From Aggregatibacter actinomycetemcomitans (GTDB lineage Bacteria; Pseudomonadota; Gammaproteobacteria; Enterobacterales; Pasteurellaceae), in contig JACAWG010000010.1 in the NCBI GenBank assembly GCA_017160915.1, positions 1 through 64,000 of the forward strand: a DNA stretch of 64,000 bases. Direction: 5' to 3'. The position numbers and the translations under genes were made by a program. Positions 28,436-39,286 of this stretch are shown in pieces (within the stretch, counting starts at the first letter, position 1; each line of letters opens with the position of its first letter). Below the pieces are notes generated by a model. It had not been told where the DNA came from. It saw only the letters and a list, made by a program, of their open reading frames with translations, and did not search any database.

Positions 28436-29238
28436 TATTTAAACTCCGCCCAAATCGGTGCGTGATCGGAAGGTTTGTCCATGGCGCGAATATCCAAGGC
28501 AATACCGGTATCCACACAATGTGCCACCAAGGCTTTATTTGCCAAAATGTGGTCAATACGCAAACCACGGTTGTCGTCAAATCCTTTGGAGCGATAATCA
28601 AACCAGGAGAATTTATCATTAACCGTCGGATTCATGTGGCGGAAGGTATCTTCCAAGCCGTACGCATATAAACGCTGATACCATTCGCGCTCTTCCGGCA
28701 GGAAAGAACATTTACCGGTACGCAGCCAACGTTTACGATTTTCTTCACCGATACCGATATCTAAATCGGAGGGGCTGATATTCATATCTCCCATGATAAT
28801 GACCGGGTTTTGTGCGTTATGATCCTGCTCCAAATAACGCTGTAAATCCGCATAAAATTTTTGTTTCGCCGGAAATTTGGTCGGATGTTCACGACTTTCT
28901 CCTTGCGGGAAATAACCGTTAATGACCGTAAGCTGACCGAATTTCGTCTCCAAATCAATCATGATGATCCGCTTTTGCGCTTCCTCATCATCTGTCGGAA
29001 AGCCTTTTCTGACGGACAACGGCGCCTGTTTACTCAATAACGCAACGCCGTAATGCCCCTTTTGCCCAAAATGATTGACGTGGTAGCCGAGATGATCCAC
29101 CAAATCATAAGGAAAGACCTCATCCGCCACTTTGATTTCCTGTAATCCCAGCACATCCGGTTGATATTTATCAATAATTTCTTCTAATTGATGTGGTCTG
29201 GCTCTTAATCCGTTTATATTAAACGACATGACTTTCAT
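28435..29238 (-). CDS. xthA: Exonuclease III
   Basis: Major AP endonuclease and 3'-5' exonuclease for base-excision repair. The N-terminal [21 protein letters not shown] (metal-binding Glu), GDMNI and the C-terminal SDHAPI motif are all present. Length 267 equals the E. coli enzyme (268). It is a housekeeping gene lying between the dehydratase and the polysaccharide genes and is coupled to the DUF695 gene downstream. Confidence 0.96.
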   Translation of the reverse strand: MKVMSFNINGLRARPHQLEEIIDKYQPDVLGLQEIKVADEVFPYDLVDHLGYHVNHFGQKGHYGVALLSKQAPLSVRKGFPTDDEEAQKRIIMIDLETKFGQLTVINGYFPQGESREHPTKFPAKQKFYADLQRYLEQDHNAQNPVIIMGDMNISPSDLDIGIGEENRKRWLRTGKCSFLPEEREWYQRLYAYGLEDTFRHMNPTVNDKFSWFDYRSKGFDDNRGLRIDHILANKALVAHCVDTGIALDIRAMDKPSDHAPIWAEFK

Positions 29239-29343
29239 GTTTTGTTCCTTTGTTTTGTGTTAGGACAACATTATACTTGCAACAAACAAAAAAGCAGAAG
29301 TCTATTCTGCTTTCCTATTCTTGAGCGATTGAAAAGTTAAACT

Positions 29344-30756
29344 TTAATAGGCTCCATTGCGTTCCAAAACAGCCTTAGGTGTTCTACACAAAATAGCAAA
29401 ATCGTTCCATAGTGACCAATTTTTAACATACCAGGCATCAAAATATACTCGCGTATCATAATCCACATTATTACGTCCGCTCACCTGCCATAATCCGGTC
29501 ATTCCCGGTTTTGCCATTAAGTAGTAATCCACATCATCTTTATAGTATTTTAACTCCTGTGAAACAATAGGTCTTGGTCCCACCAAGCTCATTTGTCCAA
29601 TTAACACATTAAATAGTTGTGGCAATTCATCAAGACTAGTTTTTCGCAAAAATCGACCCAATTTCGTTATTCTGGGGTCGTTTTTAAGTTTAAAATCCTT
29701 TTCCCACTCTATTCTTGCTGCTGGACTTTTATCCAAGAATTCTTTTAATAATGCACTTGAGTTTGAACGCATAGATCTAAATTTCCAACAACGAAATTTT
29801 TTACCATTACGCCCAACTCTTTTATGTTTATAAATAATATCCCCGCCGTCTTCTATCTTTATACCTATACAAATAATTATAAATACCGGAGAAAGTAAAA
29901 CAATTAAGGATAAAGAAACCAGTATATCCATTATTCTTTTGAGTATTCTAGACGATCTTTTTGCCAGATTATTATTAATACGAAGTAACATGACTTCGTA
30001 ACTAAAGATAAAAGACATATCCGTACTATATAACGGTAAGCCTCTTAGTGATGGAATTACCGATACCGAACGATAATGATGTCTTGCCAAGTAACGCAAC
30101 CAATTATCCCGCTGAATATCTTCATTATCCTCTAAGGCAATAATAAATTGATCACTTGTCTTTATGTTTTTTTGCCAAATATATTTTTTATTTTCGTTTA
30201 TCACCGGCAGAGATAATATTCTTTTATTCTCTGTTTGTGGTCCAATGAAAAATCTTACTTTCAATCCTAAATATTTTTCGCTTGTTAATGCCTTATACGC
30301 ATCCAAAGCATTTTTACCGGTTCCAATAATTATTGTATCTTTGAGGTACCATCCCAAATTAATTAAATAATTTTTTATAATAATCCTTCCTAAAGGAACA
30401 AGCATAAGCGTTACTCCCCATATAAGGACCCATCTATACCTAGAAAAATTAATATTTGAAAATACTACAATGGTTAGTTCTATAATAGAAAAAATAATGA
30501 GAGTGTTAAGAATTTCTCTTAATTCATACCAGAAAGGCTTTCGGTAAGTATAGTGTCTTAGTTTAATCCAAAACCATATAACACAAAGAATAGAAATAAA
30601 GAGGTGGATCAATCCACTATAAAAAATATCATATCGTGGAAATAAGAAATTTTCATTTATAATGCTAACAAACCATAATCCGATACCAAACGACAAGATC
30701 AAAAATAAGAAATCTGTAGCAGCAAGAATATATTTACATATAATTTGTTTTTTCAC
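29344..30756 (-). CDS. wbaP: Undecaprenyl-phosphate galactose phosphotransferase (WbaP type)
   Basis: Starts a glycan by moving hexose-1-phosphate, usually galactose, from UDP-sugar to undecaprenyl phosphate. About five N-terminal membrane helices and a cytoplasmic middle domain are followed by a hairpin membrane segment (near 280) and the catalytic domain. That domain contains KRVGRNGKKFRCWKFRSM, KTSLDELPQLFNVL, GQMSLVGPRP and KPGMTGLWQVSGR. Length 470 fits WbaP/RfbP. It overlaps the DUF4422 gene by four bases. It is AT-rich compared with housekeeping neighbours and carries no uptake signal. Confidence 0.92.
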   Translation of the reverse strand: MKKQIICKYILAATDFLFLILSFGIGLWFVSIINENFLFPRYDIFYSGLIHLFISILCVIWFWIKLRHYTYRKPFWYELREILNTLIIFSIIELTIVVFSNINFSRYRWVLIWGVTLMLVPLGRIIIKNYLINLGWYLKDTIIIGTGKNALDAYKALTSEKYLGLKVRFFIGPQTENKRILSLPVINENKKYIWQKNIKTSDQFIIALEDNEDIQRDNWLRYLARHHYRSVSVIPSLRGLPLYSTDMSFIFSYEVMLLRINNNLAKRSSRILKRIMDILVSLSLIVLLSPVFIIICIGIKIEDGGDIIYKHKRVGRNGKKFRCWKFRSMRSNSSALLKEFLDKSPAARIEWEKDFKLKNDPRITKLGRFLRKTSLDELPQLFNVLIGQMSLVGPRPIVSQELKYYKDDVDYYLMAKPGMTGLWQVSGRNNVDYDTRVYFDAWYVKNWSLWNDFAILCRTPKAVLERNGAY

Positions 30757-31526
30757 TCTTTTCGCCCCATCAGTTTTCTTTTTATAAAGCTAATCCCTTT
30801 CAGAAGTATGTTTTGCCTTTCTAAAGAAACAACCCTAACTTCTTTCAATCGAACTTCATTTTTTAATAACCAAACATTAAACAAACGTTCTGCAAGGAAA
30901 CCATATACCCTCTTTTGATATGGGTTGTAGTTTGAGACATCAAGAGTTGCTTCTAATTCAAACAAAATTGTAAATAGCCAATGGCAATAGCTTTCAAACA
31001 GTTCCCGTTTTATAACAAACATATTGTATAAATAGAGAGTTTTCCCCTGCATGACCCGCTCAAAAGACGTTAGGTAATCTGGGTATTTATTAGCCAAAAT
31101 TTGTCCAACTGCCTTCAAATCCTCAATATAATGCGCATGTTGATAGTGAGAATACACGGTTTCAATATAGTAATTTCTCTTACGGGGAACCAAACAATCA
31201 ACATCTTTAAGCAAGATTGCCAATTCTTCAGATGAAGCAATCCTCTTGCCTTTTAGCAGCAACTCATTTCCAGCAAAATAGCGGCGATAATGAACTAAAC
31301 CGACATATTCCATATCAGCAAAAAAATTATTTTTCCATGCCCAATATAAAGCCGTTAGTTCACAATAAGACTGATTTTTATTGGAAATATTATCCTGAGT
31401 ATTATCAGATAAGATATTTAAATCAATGTGAGTTAGATTTTTTCCCACATGAATGGGGACATAATATGAAGTATTTGGAAATTCATATTTCTTATGGGTT
31501 GCAATAAGAATCTTGAGAGTACTCAT
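30753..31526 (-). CDS. DUF4422 glycosyltransferase
   Basis: A 257-residue protein of the DUF4422 group, putative glycosyltransferases common in O-antigen and capsule loci. It begins with KILIATHKKYEFP and carries YCELTALYWAWKN and VGLVHYRRYF, then LVPRKRNYYIETVYSHY. It lies three bases after the GT2 gene and overlaps wbaP, inside one minus-strand operon. Donor and acceptor are unknown; the neighbouring glf makes galactofuranose a candidate. Confidence 0.85.
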   Translation of the reverse strand: MSTLKILIATHKKYEFPNTSYYVPIHVGKNLTHIDLNILSDNTQDNISNKNQSYCELTALYWAWKNNFFADMEYVGLVHYRRYFAGNELLLKGKRIASSEELAILLKDVDCLVPRKRNYYIETVYSHYQHAHYIEDLKAVGQILANKYPDYLTSFERVMQGKTLYLYNMFVIKRELFESYCHWLFTILFELEATLDVSNYNPYQKRVYGFLAERLFNVWLLKNEVRLKEVRVVSLERQNILLKGISFIKRKLMGRKE

Positions 31527-31529
31527 TTA

Positions 31530-32455
31530 TTATAATAGTTTTTTATGATAAACGAAGTTACCGGTAAATCCATGCCATATGGCTTTCCAACTAAAGATAA
31601 GATTAGATATACTTGGTTTAGTAAATAAAAAGAACCATGTTGTTTTTAATAAAAAACACAAAGCATAAAATACATTTTTATGTTTCAAATAAATACCAAT
31701 AGAGTTTCGACAAAAACAATATAACTTCAATCTAGAATTCGCATTATTAAATCTTAATTTACCAAAGAACATTTCAACTGACGAGGAACTACTCGCGGGA
31801 TGATAAAATATAGCATTGACAACCGTAAATATTTCAGCACCCATTTTTTCCATCCTTAATGTATATTCTTTCTCATCTCCCCAAATAAAATAATCTTTGT
31901 AAGGAAGACCTACTTTATCAATTAATTTTCCGGAAATTAATGTCCCGTTAAATGGTAAAATTAATTTATCAATTCGATTATTATTTTGTTGAAAAGACAT
32001 TAAAGAATTATAAGAATCAAAGACTTTTAAAGAATTGGGTAACCGAAGTGAAAAGCTTAACTTTTCTTTAGTTTCAGAATCTACTACAACAGGACCAATA
32101 TAACAGTTATCCGATACATAACCCAATAACTTCTCTAAGCAAAAAATACTTGGATATCCATCATCATCCATTAACCATATATAATCATATCCTTGCTCAT
32201 GGGCGAATTTAATTCCATGATAAAAACCGCCTGCACCACCTTGATTATGATCTAAATTAATTAAAGTAACATTTTGCTTATCTAAATAGGTATGTTGTTG
32301 CAAAAAATCTATTGTACCGTCTGTACTGGCATTATTGACAATGACAATATGATTCAACAAACAACTTTGTTGCTCCAATGCCTGTAAGCATCGGAGTAAC
32401 AATGTTTTTCGGTTATATGTAACGACAACAGCACAAATAGATTTTTTACTATTCA

Positions 32456-32456
<1 letters not shown>
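31530..32456 (-). CDS. GT2 glycosyltransferase, GlfT1/rhamnosyltransferase-like
   Basis: A 308-residue GT-A enzyme with no membrane segments in the catalytic part. The motifs are VVTYNRKTLL (start), NNASTDGT, NQGGAGGFYHGI and LMDDDGYP (the DDD metal site), then DYFIWGDEKEYTLRM with the putative catalytic acid. The N-Q-G-G-A-G-G-F motif is shared with galactofuranosyl and rhamnosyl transferases. Its start overlaps the glf stop (TAATG), so it is coupled to UDP-galactopyranose mutase. The acceptor is not known. Confidence 0.88.
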
Positions 32457-33622
<1,166 letters not shown>

Positions 33623-35416
33623 TTATTTAGCCTTAAAAATAATATTCCAATAATTTTCATCAAACTTGTTAACTTTCATATACCCTACAATTTCCGGATA
33701 CTCTTTTTTCACATTTTTAATAGTTTTTATTAGATCTTTTAATAATCTTAATGTCTTACTAAGAGAATACTCACAATAATAACCAATATGCCCATCAGCA
33801 TTGTATAAAAAATATTTTTTATACCCGTAAAGAATAGTAAAGTTACCATTATGCATTGATAACATAGGAAGTTTATTGTTTTTAAGTACTTCTCTTTTCC
33901 AAGGTAAAATTAACCTTAACAAACGAAACATTAATTTAATATATTTTTTCTTCCCCCTAGACATTTGTGGGCGTTCTTTTTCAAAGTATGGGTCAATGTC
34001 ACTCGTAATATATTGCATTTCAGGGGTATATTCTCTACCTAATTTAACAGGGTAATCCCCATTCCCTGATAATACAAATTCAGGAGAAAGTATTTCTTTA
34101 TATTTTAATGAATCTTGTAACGCTTTAATCCTAATTTCCGCTCTAGAATAATCCCACATCAAAATATCTCTAACTACAAGTTGGAATGTACGTTTAAACG
34201 AAATTTCCATTTGTTTTTTAGATACACCTAAAAATGCAAAAGCATAAATTTCATTTCTCATACTCAAATAGTCTGTCATAAATAAATGTCTTTTTATTGA
34301 AAAGTCTTCATGCCATACAAAGAGCGTAGGGAAAACTGATAATTTAACTCCATTTTTTTGAAGATATAATGATGAGCAAATATCATCCCATTTAAAGAAG
34401 AAATTAGGCAAGATGGGAGTCTCTTTAACTTCTGCCATATAGAACCACCATCCACTAAAATCAGGATTACCTTCAGAATATAAAGCGTCATATTGTGGAT
34501 TATTAAGGTTTTTAAGATAATCACCATCATTAATAGCTGTGAAAAATCGGTTAATTTCCCAAGGTAATCGACCTCCCTGTTCATGAATTTTATCTTTCTT
34601 TGTATAATGGAACATCATACCACCGTATGCTTTCTTATCTTGAGAAATTTGTGCAATAGCTAATGCTCGGAACACAATTTCAGGAGATAACAAAATATCA
34701 TCATCCATAAATAGGATATAATCAGTATCATTTTTATGAGCTTCCATTAGCCCACGCATGAACCCACCAGTACCACCTAGATTGGCTTGAGAAATTAATA
34801 ATAATTTTTCCGAAAATTCAAAATTATCTTCTAATAAAGTATTACCATTATCTACAACAATAGTTCTAAATTTAAATTTATCTAATGGCGGATAAGATAA
34901 GACGGAATTAATATTATTAATTATATACTTCTCTTTTTTGAATGTTGTAATGCTTAAATCAACAGTTTTTTCTTTTACAATACTTTTATCAACACACCAT
35001 TCTGCACTTAGAATCTCAAATTTATCTCTGGTTGATAACTCAACAGAATAACGCTTTGTTCCATTTTCTAAAGGGAATGGTCCTAAAATTATTTCACCAT
35101 TTATTTCTTGTTCATTACTTTGATAAGCAATTTCATTATCCCATAATGTTTTTTTCATTACTTTTAAATCGCTAATCTTACCATTAAGATTTAGTTTTAA
35201 ATAAACGTCCTTAGCTTTAGTATTTAATAAGAAATGCTCTGCAGGAAAACTATTAAATACGCTTAAAAACTCAATTTTTGCCTCTACATTAAGAAAAGTT
35301 TCTAATGAAATACCTTTTCCTTTTGGATGACAAATATAGTCTTCACCTGATGTCTGATAAAACATGTGTTCTGGCAAAGAAGAAAAATCAAAAACGAAGT
35401 TCTGGATAGTGAACAT
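33623..35416 (-). CDS. GlfT2-like galactofuranosyltransferase
   Basis: A large GT2 enzyme (597 residues) with the GlfT2 domain plan: an N-terminal beta-sandwich (about 1-145), a GT-A core (150-400) and a C-terminal helical part. Motifs line up with mycobacterial GlfT2: NLGGTGGF (212-219), LFMDDDI (235-241), SGWWFY (321-326), KWDD (342-345) and the metal-binding WHE (368-370). GlfT2 is the processive enzyme that lengthens galactan from UDP-galactofuranose. Placement directly upstream of glf supports this substrate. Whether it is processive or makes 1-5/1-6 links cannot be said. Confidence 0.85.
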   Translation of the reverse strand: MFTIQNFVFDFSSLPEHMFYQTSGEDYICHPKGKGISLETFLNVEAKIEFLSVFNSFPAEHFLLNTKAKDVYLKLNLNGKISDLKVMKKTLWDNEIAYQSNEQEINGEIILGPFPLENGTKRYSVELSTRDKFEILSAEWCVDKSIVKEKTVDLSITTFKKEKYIINNINSVLSYPPLDKFKFRTIVVDNGNTLLEDNFEFSEKLLLISQANLGGTGGFMRGLMEAHKNDTDYILFMDDDILLSPEIVFRALAIAQISQDKKAYGGMMFHYTKKDKIHEQGGRLPWEINRFFTAINDGDYLKNLNNPQYDALYSEGNPDFSGWWFYMAEVKETPILPNFFFKWDDICSSLYLQKNGVKLSVFPTLFVWHEDFSIKRHLFMTDYLSMRNEIYAFAFLGVSKKQMEISFKRTFQLVVRDILMWDYSRAEIRIKALQDSLKYKEILSPEFVLSGNGDYPVKLGREYTPEMQYITSDIDPYFEKERPQMSRGKKKYIKLMFRLLRLILPWKREVLKNNKLPMLSMHNGNFTILYGYKKYFLYNADGHIGYYCEYSLSKTLRLLKDLIKTIKNVKKEYPEIVGYMKVNKFDENYWNIIFKAK

Positions 35417-35653
35417 TTTAATTACCTTTTAAAGTATAGTTTTATTAAGTATTTTACTTTCACAACTCTAAGATTAATAATAGAATCATAAAAGTAATTT
35501 AAATATATTTTCATCAAAAATAATCTTTATAATTTTATTGTACCTCAATATAGAAATCAGAAATATAGGACAACACTAATTACAAAATTAAGCGCCTTAA
35601 TTTTCTCTATTGTAGAGAATCTCAAATAATTCTTCTTTTCTCATGATTTCTAG
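35417..35653 (-). other. AT-rich gap between wzt and the GlfT2-like gene
   Basis: A 237-base gap in an otherwise tightly packed minus-strand cluster. It holds two hairpins at 35584-35619 and two tiny reading frames on the minus strand: 35597-35644 (15 residues, MRKEELFEILYN start) and 35422-35514 (30 residues, rich in K, Y and I). Neither has a clear ribosome site. They may be scraps of a lost gene or a leader; no function is claimed. Confidence 0.5.
35584..35619 (-). terminator. Tandem hairpins after wzt
   Basis: AAAATTAAG-CGC-CTTAATTTT (35584-35604) and TTCTCTA-TTG-TAGAGAA (35603-35619) are adjacent perfect inverted repeats. They could weaken or end transcription between the export genes and the transferase genes. 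Confidence 0.5.
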
Positions 35654-36391
35654 TTAATTATGTTCGTATAAAGGAGTAATATTCTCAGTTTTCCCTACTG
35701 CTTTTACTACGCCTTTATCAATCCAAAGTACATTTTGGCAAAGTTCTTTTACCTGTTCGATAGAATGAGACACAAAAAGCAACGTTGTTCCACCAGAAAG
35801 CATCTCTTCCATACGTTTTTTGCATTTTTCTTGGAACGCTGCATCTCCAACAGCAAGAACCTCATCAACAATTAAAATATCCGGTTTAACAATAGTGGCT
35901 ACCGCAAAACCCAAGCGAGCAGCCATACCTGATGAAAAATTTTTGATTGGTACGTCAACAAAATCTTGTAATTCAGAAAACTCAATAATTTCATCAAAAT
36001 GTTGTTGCATAAATGATTTTTTATGCCCAAGCAAGGCTCCATTTAAAAAAATATTTTCTCTTGCTGTTAGTTCACCATCAAAACCTGCACCTAACTCAAT
36101 TAAAGGCGCAATTGTACCTTTAACTTCAACAGAACCTTTATAAGGTTTTAGAATGCCACAAATAAGTTTTAATAAAGTAGACTTACCTGAACCATTTGAA
36201 CCAATTAGCCCCCAAGATTCTCCACGTTTAATTTCAAGATTAATATCTTTTAATGCTAAAAACTCCTGAAACATGAGTTCACCTTTTAGCATCCGAATAA
36301 CATATTCTTTTAACCCGTTGTAACTCTCTGTCGCTTTATTAAAACGTACAGTTGCATTACTAACCTTAATAATTACGTCACTATTCATCAT
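35654..36391 (-). CDS. wzt: Polysaccharide ABC exporter ATPase
   Basis: ATPase of an O-antigen/teichoic-acid type exporter. Walker A GSNGSGKST lies at 64-72, the signature is FSSGMAARLG, Walker B PDILIVDEVLAVGD and the H-loop FVSH. Length 245 means there is no C-terminal carbohydrate-binding domain, like the short Wzt of galactan systems and unlike E. coli O8/O9a Wzt. It overlaps wzm by four bases. Confidence 0.92.
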   Translation of the reverse strand: MMNSDVIIKVSNATVRFNKATESYNGLKEYVIRMLKGELMFQEFLALKDINLEIKRGESWGLIGSNGSGKSTLLKLICGILKPYKGSVEVKGTIAPLIELGAGFDGELTARENIFLNGALLGHKKSFMQQHFDEIIEFSELQDFVDVPIKNFSSGMAARLGFAVATIVKPDILIVDEVLAVGDAAFQEKCKKRMEEMLSGGTTLLFVSHSIEQVKELCQNVLWIDKGVVKAVGKTENITPLYEHN

Positions 36392-37173
36392 ATATATAAA
36401 ATAAATTCATCCTGTTTTTTATTGAAATACCACGCCCCAAAGATTAAAAAAACAAACGCTACTAAAAAACCGATTAACATTGAATATAAATCAGGGCTCT
36501 TCGCATATAATACAATATTCCTGAATTGCTCAATATACCAATACATTGGATTCAAACCTTTATAGATATCTTGATATTCTAAAGGAATAATGGATACCGG
36601 ATAAAATAAAGGCGTTAAATACATCCACATTGATGTAAATACGCCCCATAAATACTGAATATCACGAAAAAAAACTGTTGCTGCTGCTAAATACAATCCC
36701 ACGCCTAAACTAAAAATAAAAACTTGTAACACAATTAATGGAAAATATAAAAGTTCCCAAGAAAATACAGCTTCTGTAAAAATCATAACTAAAATGAGAG
36801 CTCCCAGTGAAAACACTAAATTTACCAAGGAACTCCCCACTTTTGATACTGTAAAAATATATTTAGGAACATAGGTTTTTTTGATAAGAGACGTATTACC
36901 AATAATGGATCCAACTGACATACTGGTTGCCTCTATCATAAAGTTAAACATGACTTGTCCGGTAATAAGATAAAGAGGGAAATTAGGAATATCAAACCTG
37001 AATAGATTAGAAAAAATAACAACTAAAACCATCATCAACATCAGAGGGTTTAAGATACTCCAAAGATATCCTAAATAACTTCGTCTGTATTTTAACTTGA
37101 CATCTCTTACAATCAATTGTTTCAGAAGCTCATCAAATGCATAAAAACGACGAAATTTACCTATTAACCCCAT
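36388..37173 (-). CDS. wzm: Polysaccharide ABC exporter permease
   Basis: Inner-membrane permease of the ABC-2 type with about six helices (261 residues). The N-terminal amphipathic segment and RDVKLKYRRSYLGYLWSILNP motif (near 23-43) are hallmarks of Wzm/TagG proteins. It is the first gene of the AT-rich cluster on the minus strand. With wzt it should move the undecaprenyl-linked polymer across the inner membrane. Confidence 0.92.
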   Translation of the reverse strand: MGLIGKFRRFYAFDELLKQLIVRDVKLKYRRSYLGYLWSILNPLMLMMVLVVIFSNLFRFDIPNFPLYLITGQVMFNFMIEATSMSVGSIIGNTSLIKKTYVPKYIFTVSKVGSSLVNLVFSLGALILVMIFTEAVFSWELLYFPLIVLQVFIFSLGVGLYLAAATVFFRDIQYLWGVFTSMWMYLTPLFYPVSIIPLEYQDIYKGLNPMYWYIEQFRNIVLYAKSPDLYSMLIGFLVAFVFLIFGAWYFNKKQDEFILYI

Positions 37174-37215
37174 ACCAATCTACCCCTCTTTGCTTAATAA
37201 GCTTAAAAATCTTGT

Positions 37216-37234
37216 GGATTTTACATTAAAATCC
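37216..37234 (-). terminator. Weak hairpin between mltB and wzm
   Basis: GGATTTT-ACATT-AAAATCC is a seven-base-pair stem downstream of mltB on the minus strand, followed after five bases by a T-rich stretch. It may separate the two transcripts. Confidence 0.4.
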
Positions 37235-37279
37235 GTCTTAAAACTATATATACAGATCCATAATTATAGATTGATCGCC

Positions 37280-38413
37280 TCACCCCCCAACCCTTTGCTC
37301 AATCCTATCAGCAAACATTCCAATACTCACGGCAAAATAATTGGATTTATTCCAGTGCAGTAAGGTGCGGAAGTTGTTGGTAACAAGGAAGGCGCGACCG
37401 AGTTCTTTATCTGGTCTTACCAGCCATAAATCCGGTGTACCGGAAAGTGCGGTCAGTTTTTGTTGCGTTTGTGGGGTTTGGTATTTTAGGGTGACGCCCA
37501 TATTTTGCCAGTCGCGTAAAGTGCGTTTTTTATTGTCTTCCGTGCCGGCAAGCGCCATGTCTAACGGTTGGGTTAGCGCAACTTCTACGCCCCATGGCAG
37601 GTTTTCGTTCCAGCCGACGGTGTGTAAATAATTGGCGATGGAGGCGAAAACATCGTAATGATCAGTCCAGATATTTTTCTCGCCGTCGTTGTTGCCGTCT
37701 GCGGCATAGCTGAGATAAGAGCTTGGCATGAATTGGGTTTGTCCCATGGCGCCCGCCCATGATCCCAGCATTTTATGGCGTTGAATATGATCACGCTGTA
37801 GCATTTTCATGGCGGCGATAAATTCTTTGCTGAATAAGGCTTCGCGACGTCCGTCAAAAGCAAGGGTGGCTAAGGTGGATAACACATCGTAATTGCCCTG
37901 ATAATAGCCGAAGCTACTCTCCATGCCCCACAAGGCTAACAGATAATTTTTCGGTACGCCGAATTTCTTTGACGCATTTTCAAGCTGCGGCAATTGTTCC
38001 CAATAACGCGCTTCCGCCGTATCCACTTTATTTTCGGTTAATACGCGATTTAAATAATTGGTCGTGCCGTTCGGATTGATGATCGGCGGGGCATTTGGAT
38101 CGCGCTTGCGAATTCTGCCCGCTTGCTGATCGTCCAAATCCACGGATTTTTGAATGTAATTAATATTATTTTGTGCATTCAATACGTCGGCAGAAACGCC
38201 TTCTGTCGCCGCTTTGCCTTTCAAAAAATTCACATAATCGTTGAAGTTATCCAAGGTGCGGGGCTTGCTATACACCGCAGTTGGATTCACAGCCATGACG
38301 GAATTCGTTGGCTCGGAGGGTTGTGCCGGTGTATTGGAATTGGAGGAACAGCCCGCCAGGAAAAGTGCGGTCGAAATTCCGGATATTTTTAAAATGTAGT
38401 TTAATTTCATCAT
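37280..38413 (-). CDS. mltB: Membrane-bound lytic murein transglycosylase B-type lipoprotein
   Basis: Cuts peptidoglycan glycan strands, leaving 1,6-anhydro-MurNAc ends. The lipobox LAGC predicts lipidation at Cys22. The GH103-type catalytic Glu is in LWGMESSFG (near 166-174), followed by LSTLATLAFDGRR and GSWAGAMGQTQFMPSSYLSYA. Length 377. Two start codons occur in tandem (38413 and 38410). It begins two bases after the end of a glycosyltransferase gene on the same strand, so it is part of that operon. Confidence 0.92.
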   Translation of the reverse strand: MMKLNYILKISGISTALFLAGCSSNSNTPAQPSEPTNSVMAVNPTAVYSKPRTLDNFNDYVNFLKGKAATEGVSADVLNAQNNINYIQKSVDLDDQQAGRIRKRDPNAPPIINPNGTTNYLNRVLTENKVDTAEARYWEQLPQLENASKKFGVPKNYLLALWGMESSFGYYQGNYDVLSTLATLAFDGRREALFSKEFIAAMKMLQRDHIQRHKMLGSWAGAMGQTQFMPSSYLSYAADGNNDGEKNIWTDHYDVFASIANYLHTVGWNENLPWGVEVALTQPLDMALAGTEDNKKRTLRDWQNMGVTLKYQTPQTQQKLTALSGTPDLWLVRPDKELGRAFLVTNNFRTLLHWNKSNYFAVSIGMFADRIEQRVGG

Positions 38414-38414
38414 G

Positions 38415-39218
38415 TTATTTTCTTAAAAAGGTTTGATAAATGTTTTTCAGTAATGACGTCGGTAATAATCTGGCGCCGGAACGCAGGGCAAAGGTGAATA
38501 GCCCGGATAAGAATCCCTGAATACCCAAGCGATGTTTTAGCTTAAATAAACGCCATTCCGCTTTGGCTTGGTTTAAACCACGACGCCGCCCTACCATGCC
38601 GTTGCCGACGCGCGCATAGACCAAAATATCGGGCAAATTCGCCACACGTTGTCCTTGTGCCACAAGTTTGATCCACAAATAATAATCTTCCTGTAAATCC
38701 TCATATCCGCCACAATTTATGACCGCACTTTTTTGATACGCCACCGTCATGTGATTAAACGGGCAGCGTTTTTGGGTAAATGTAACAATATCTTGGGCAG
38801 AGGTCGGCACATTTCGATATGCCACTATGTCATGGATATTTTCACCGAACTCGGCAATTTGCCCGCCGAACACAATAGTGTCAGGATGTTGTTCAATAAA
38901 CGCCACCTGTTTGGCAAAACGTTCCGGCACGCAAATATCATCGGTATCCATGCGCAAAACCCAATCGTGCGAACAATGTTTTAAACCTTCGTTGAGGGCG
39001 TTGCCTAAGCCTAAATTCTTCGGCAATTTCACCAAATTAAACGGCAGTTTCGATTCAAACTCGGCAACCACCGCCTCCAATTCAGGCGTCACCGCGCCGT
39101 CAAACACCAGCACGATTTCATTAGCAGGACGGGTTTGCGCCACCAGGCTTTCCAAACATTCTCTTAAATATTGTGGATTTTCCTTAATATATAAGGACAT
39201 TAACACTGAAAATTTCAT
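38415..39218 (-). CDS. GT2 glycosyltransferase
   Basis: A 267-residue GT-A enzyme. It starts FSVLMSLYIKENPQYLRECLESL, then KNLGLGNALNEGL and LRMDTDDIC (metal site DTD), with LQEDYYLWIKLVAQG carrying the putative catalytic acid. It resembles enzymes that add galactose or GlcNAc to lipooligosaccharide and capsule. A short hydrophobic patch near the C-terminus may tether it to the membrane. Acceptor unknown. The next gene downstream is mltB. Confidence 0.87.
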   Translation of the reverse strand: MKFSVLMSLYIKENPQYLRECLESLVAQTRPANEIVLVFDGAVTPELEAVVAEFESKLPFNLVKLPKNLGLGNALNEGLKHCSHDWVLRMDTDDICVPERFAKQVAFIEQHPDTIVFGGQIAEFGENIHDIVAYRNVPTSAQDIVTFTQKRCPFNHMTVAYQKSAVINCGGYEDLQEDYYLWIKLVAQGQRVANLPDILVYARVGNGMVGRRRGLNQAKAEWRLFKLKHRLGIQGFLSGLFTFALRSGARLLPTSLLKNIYQTFLRK

Positions 39219-39286
39219 TACTAACTACTCTACTCTTTTCTTCTTCAATGGCACATATCCGGAGATACATGAAATCAATGAATCTT

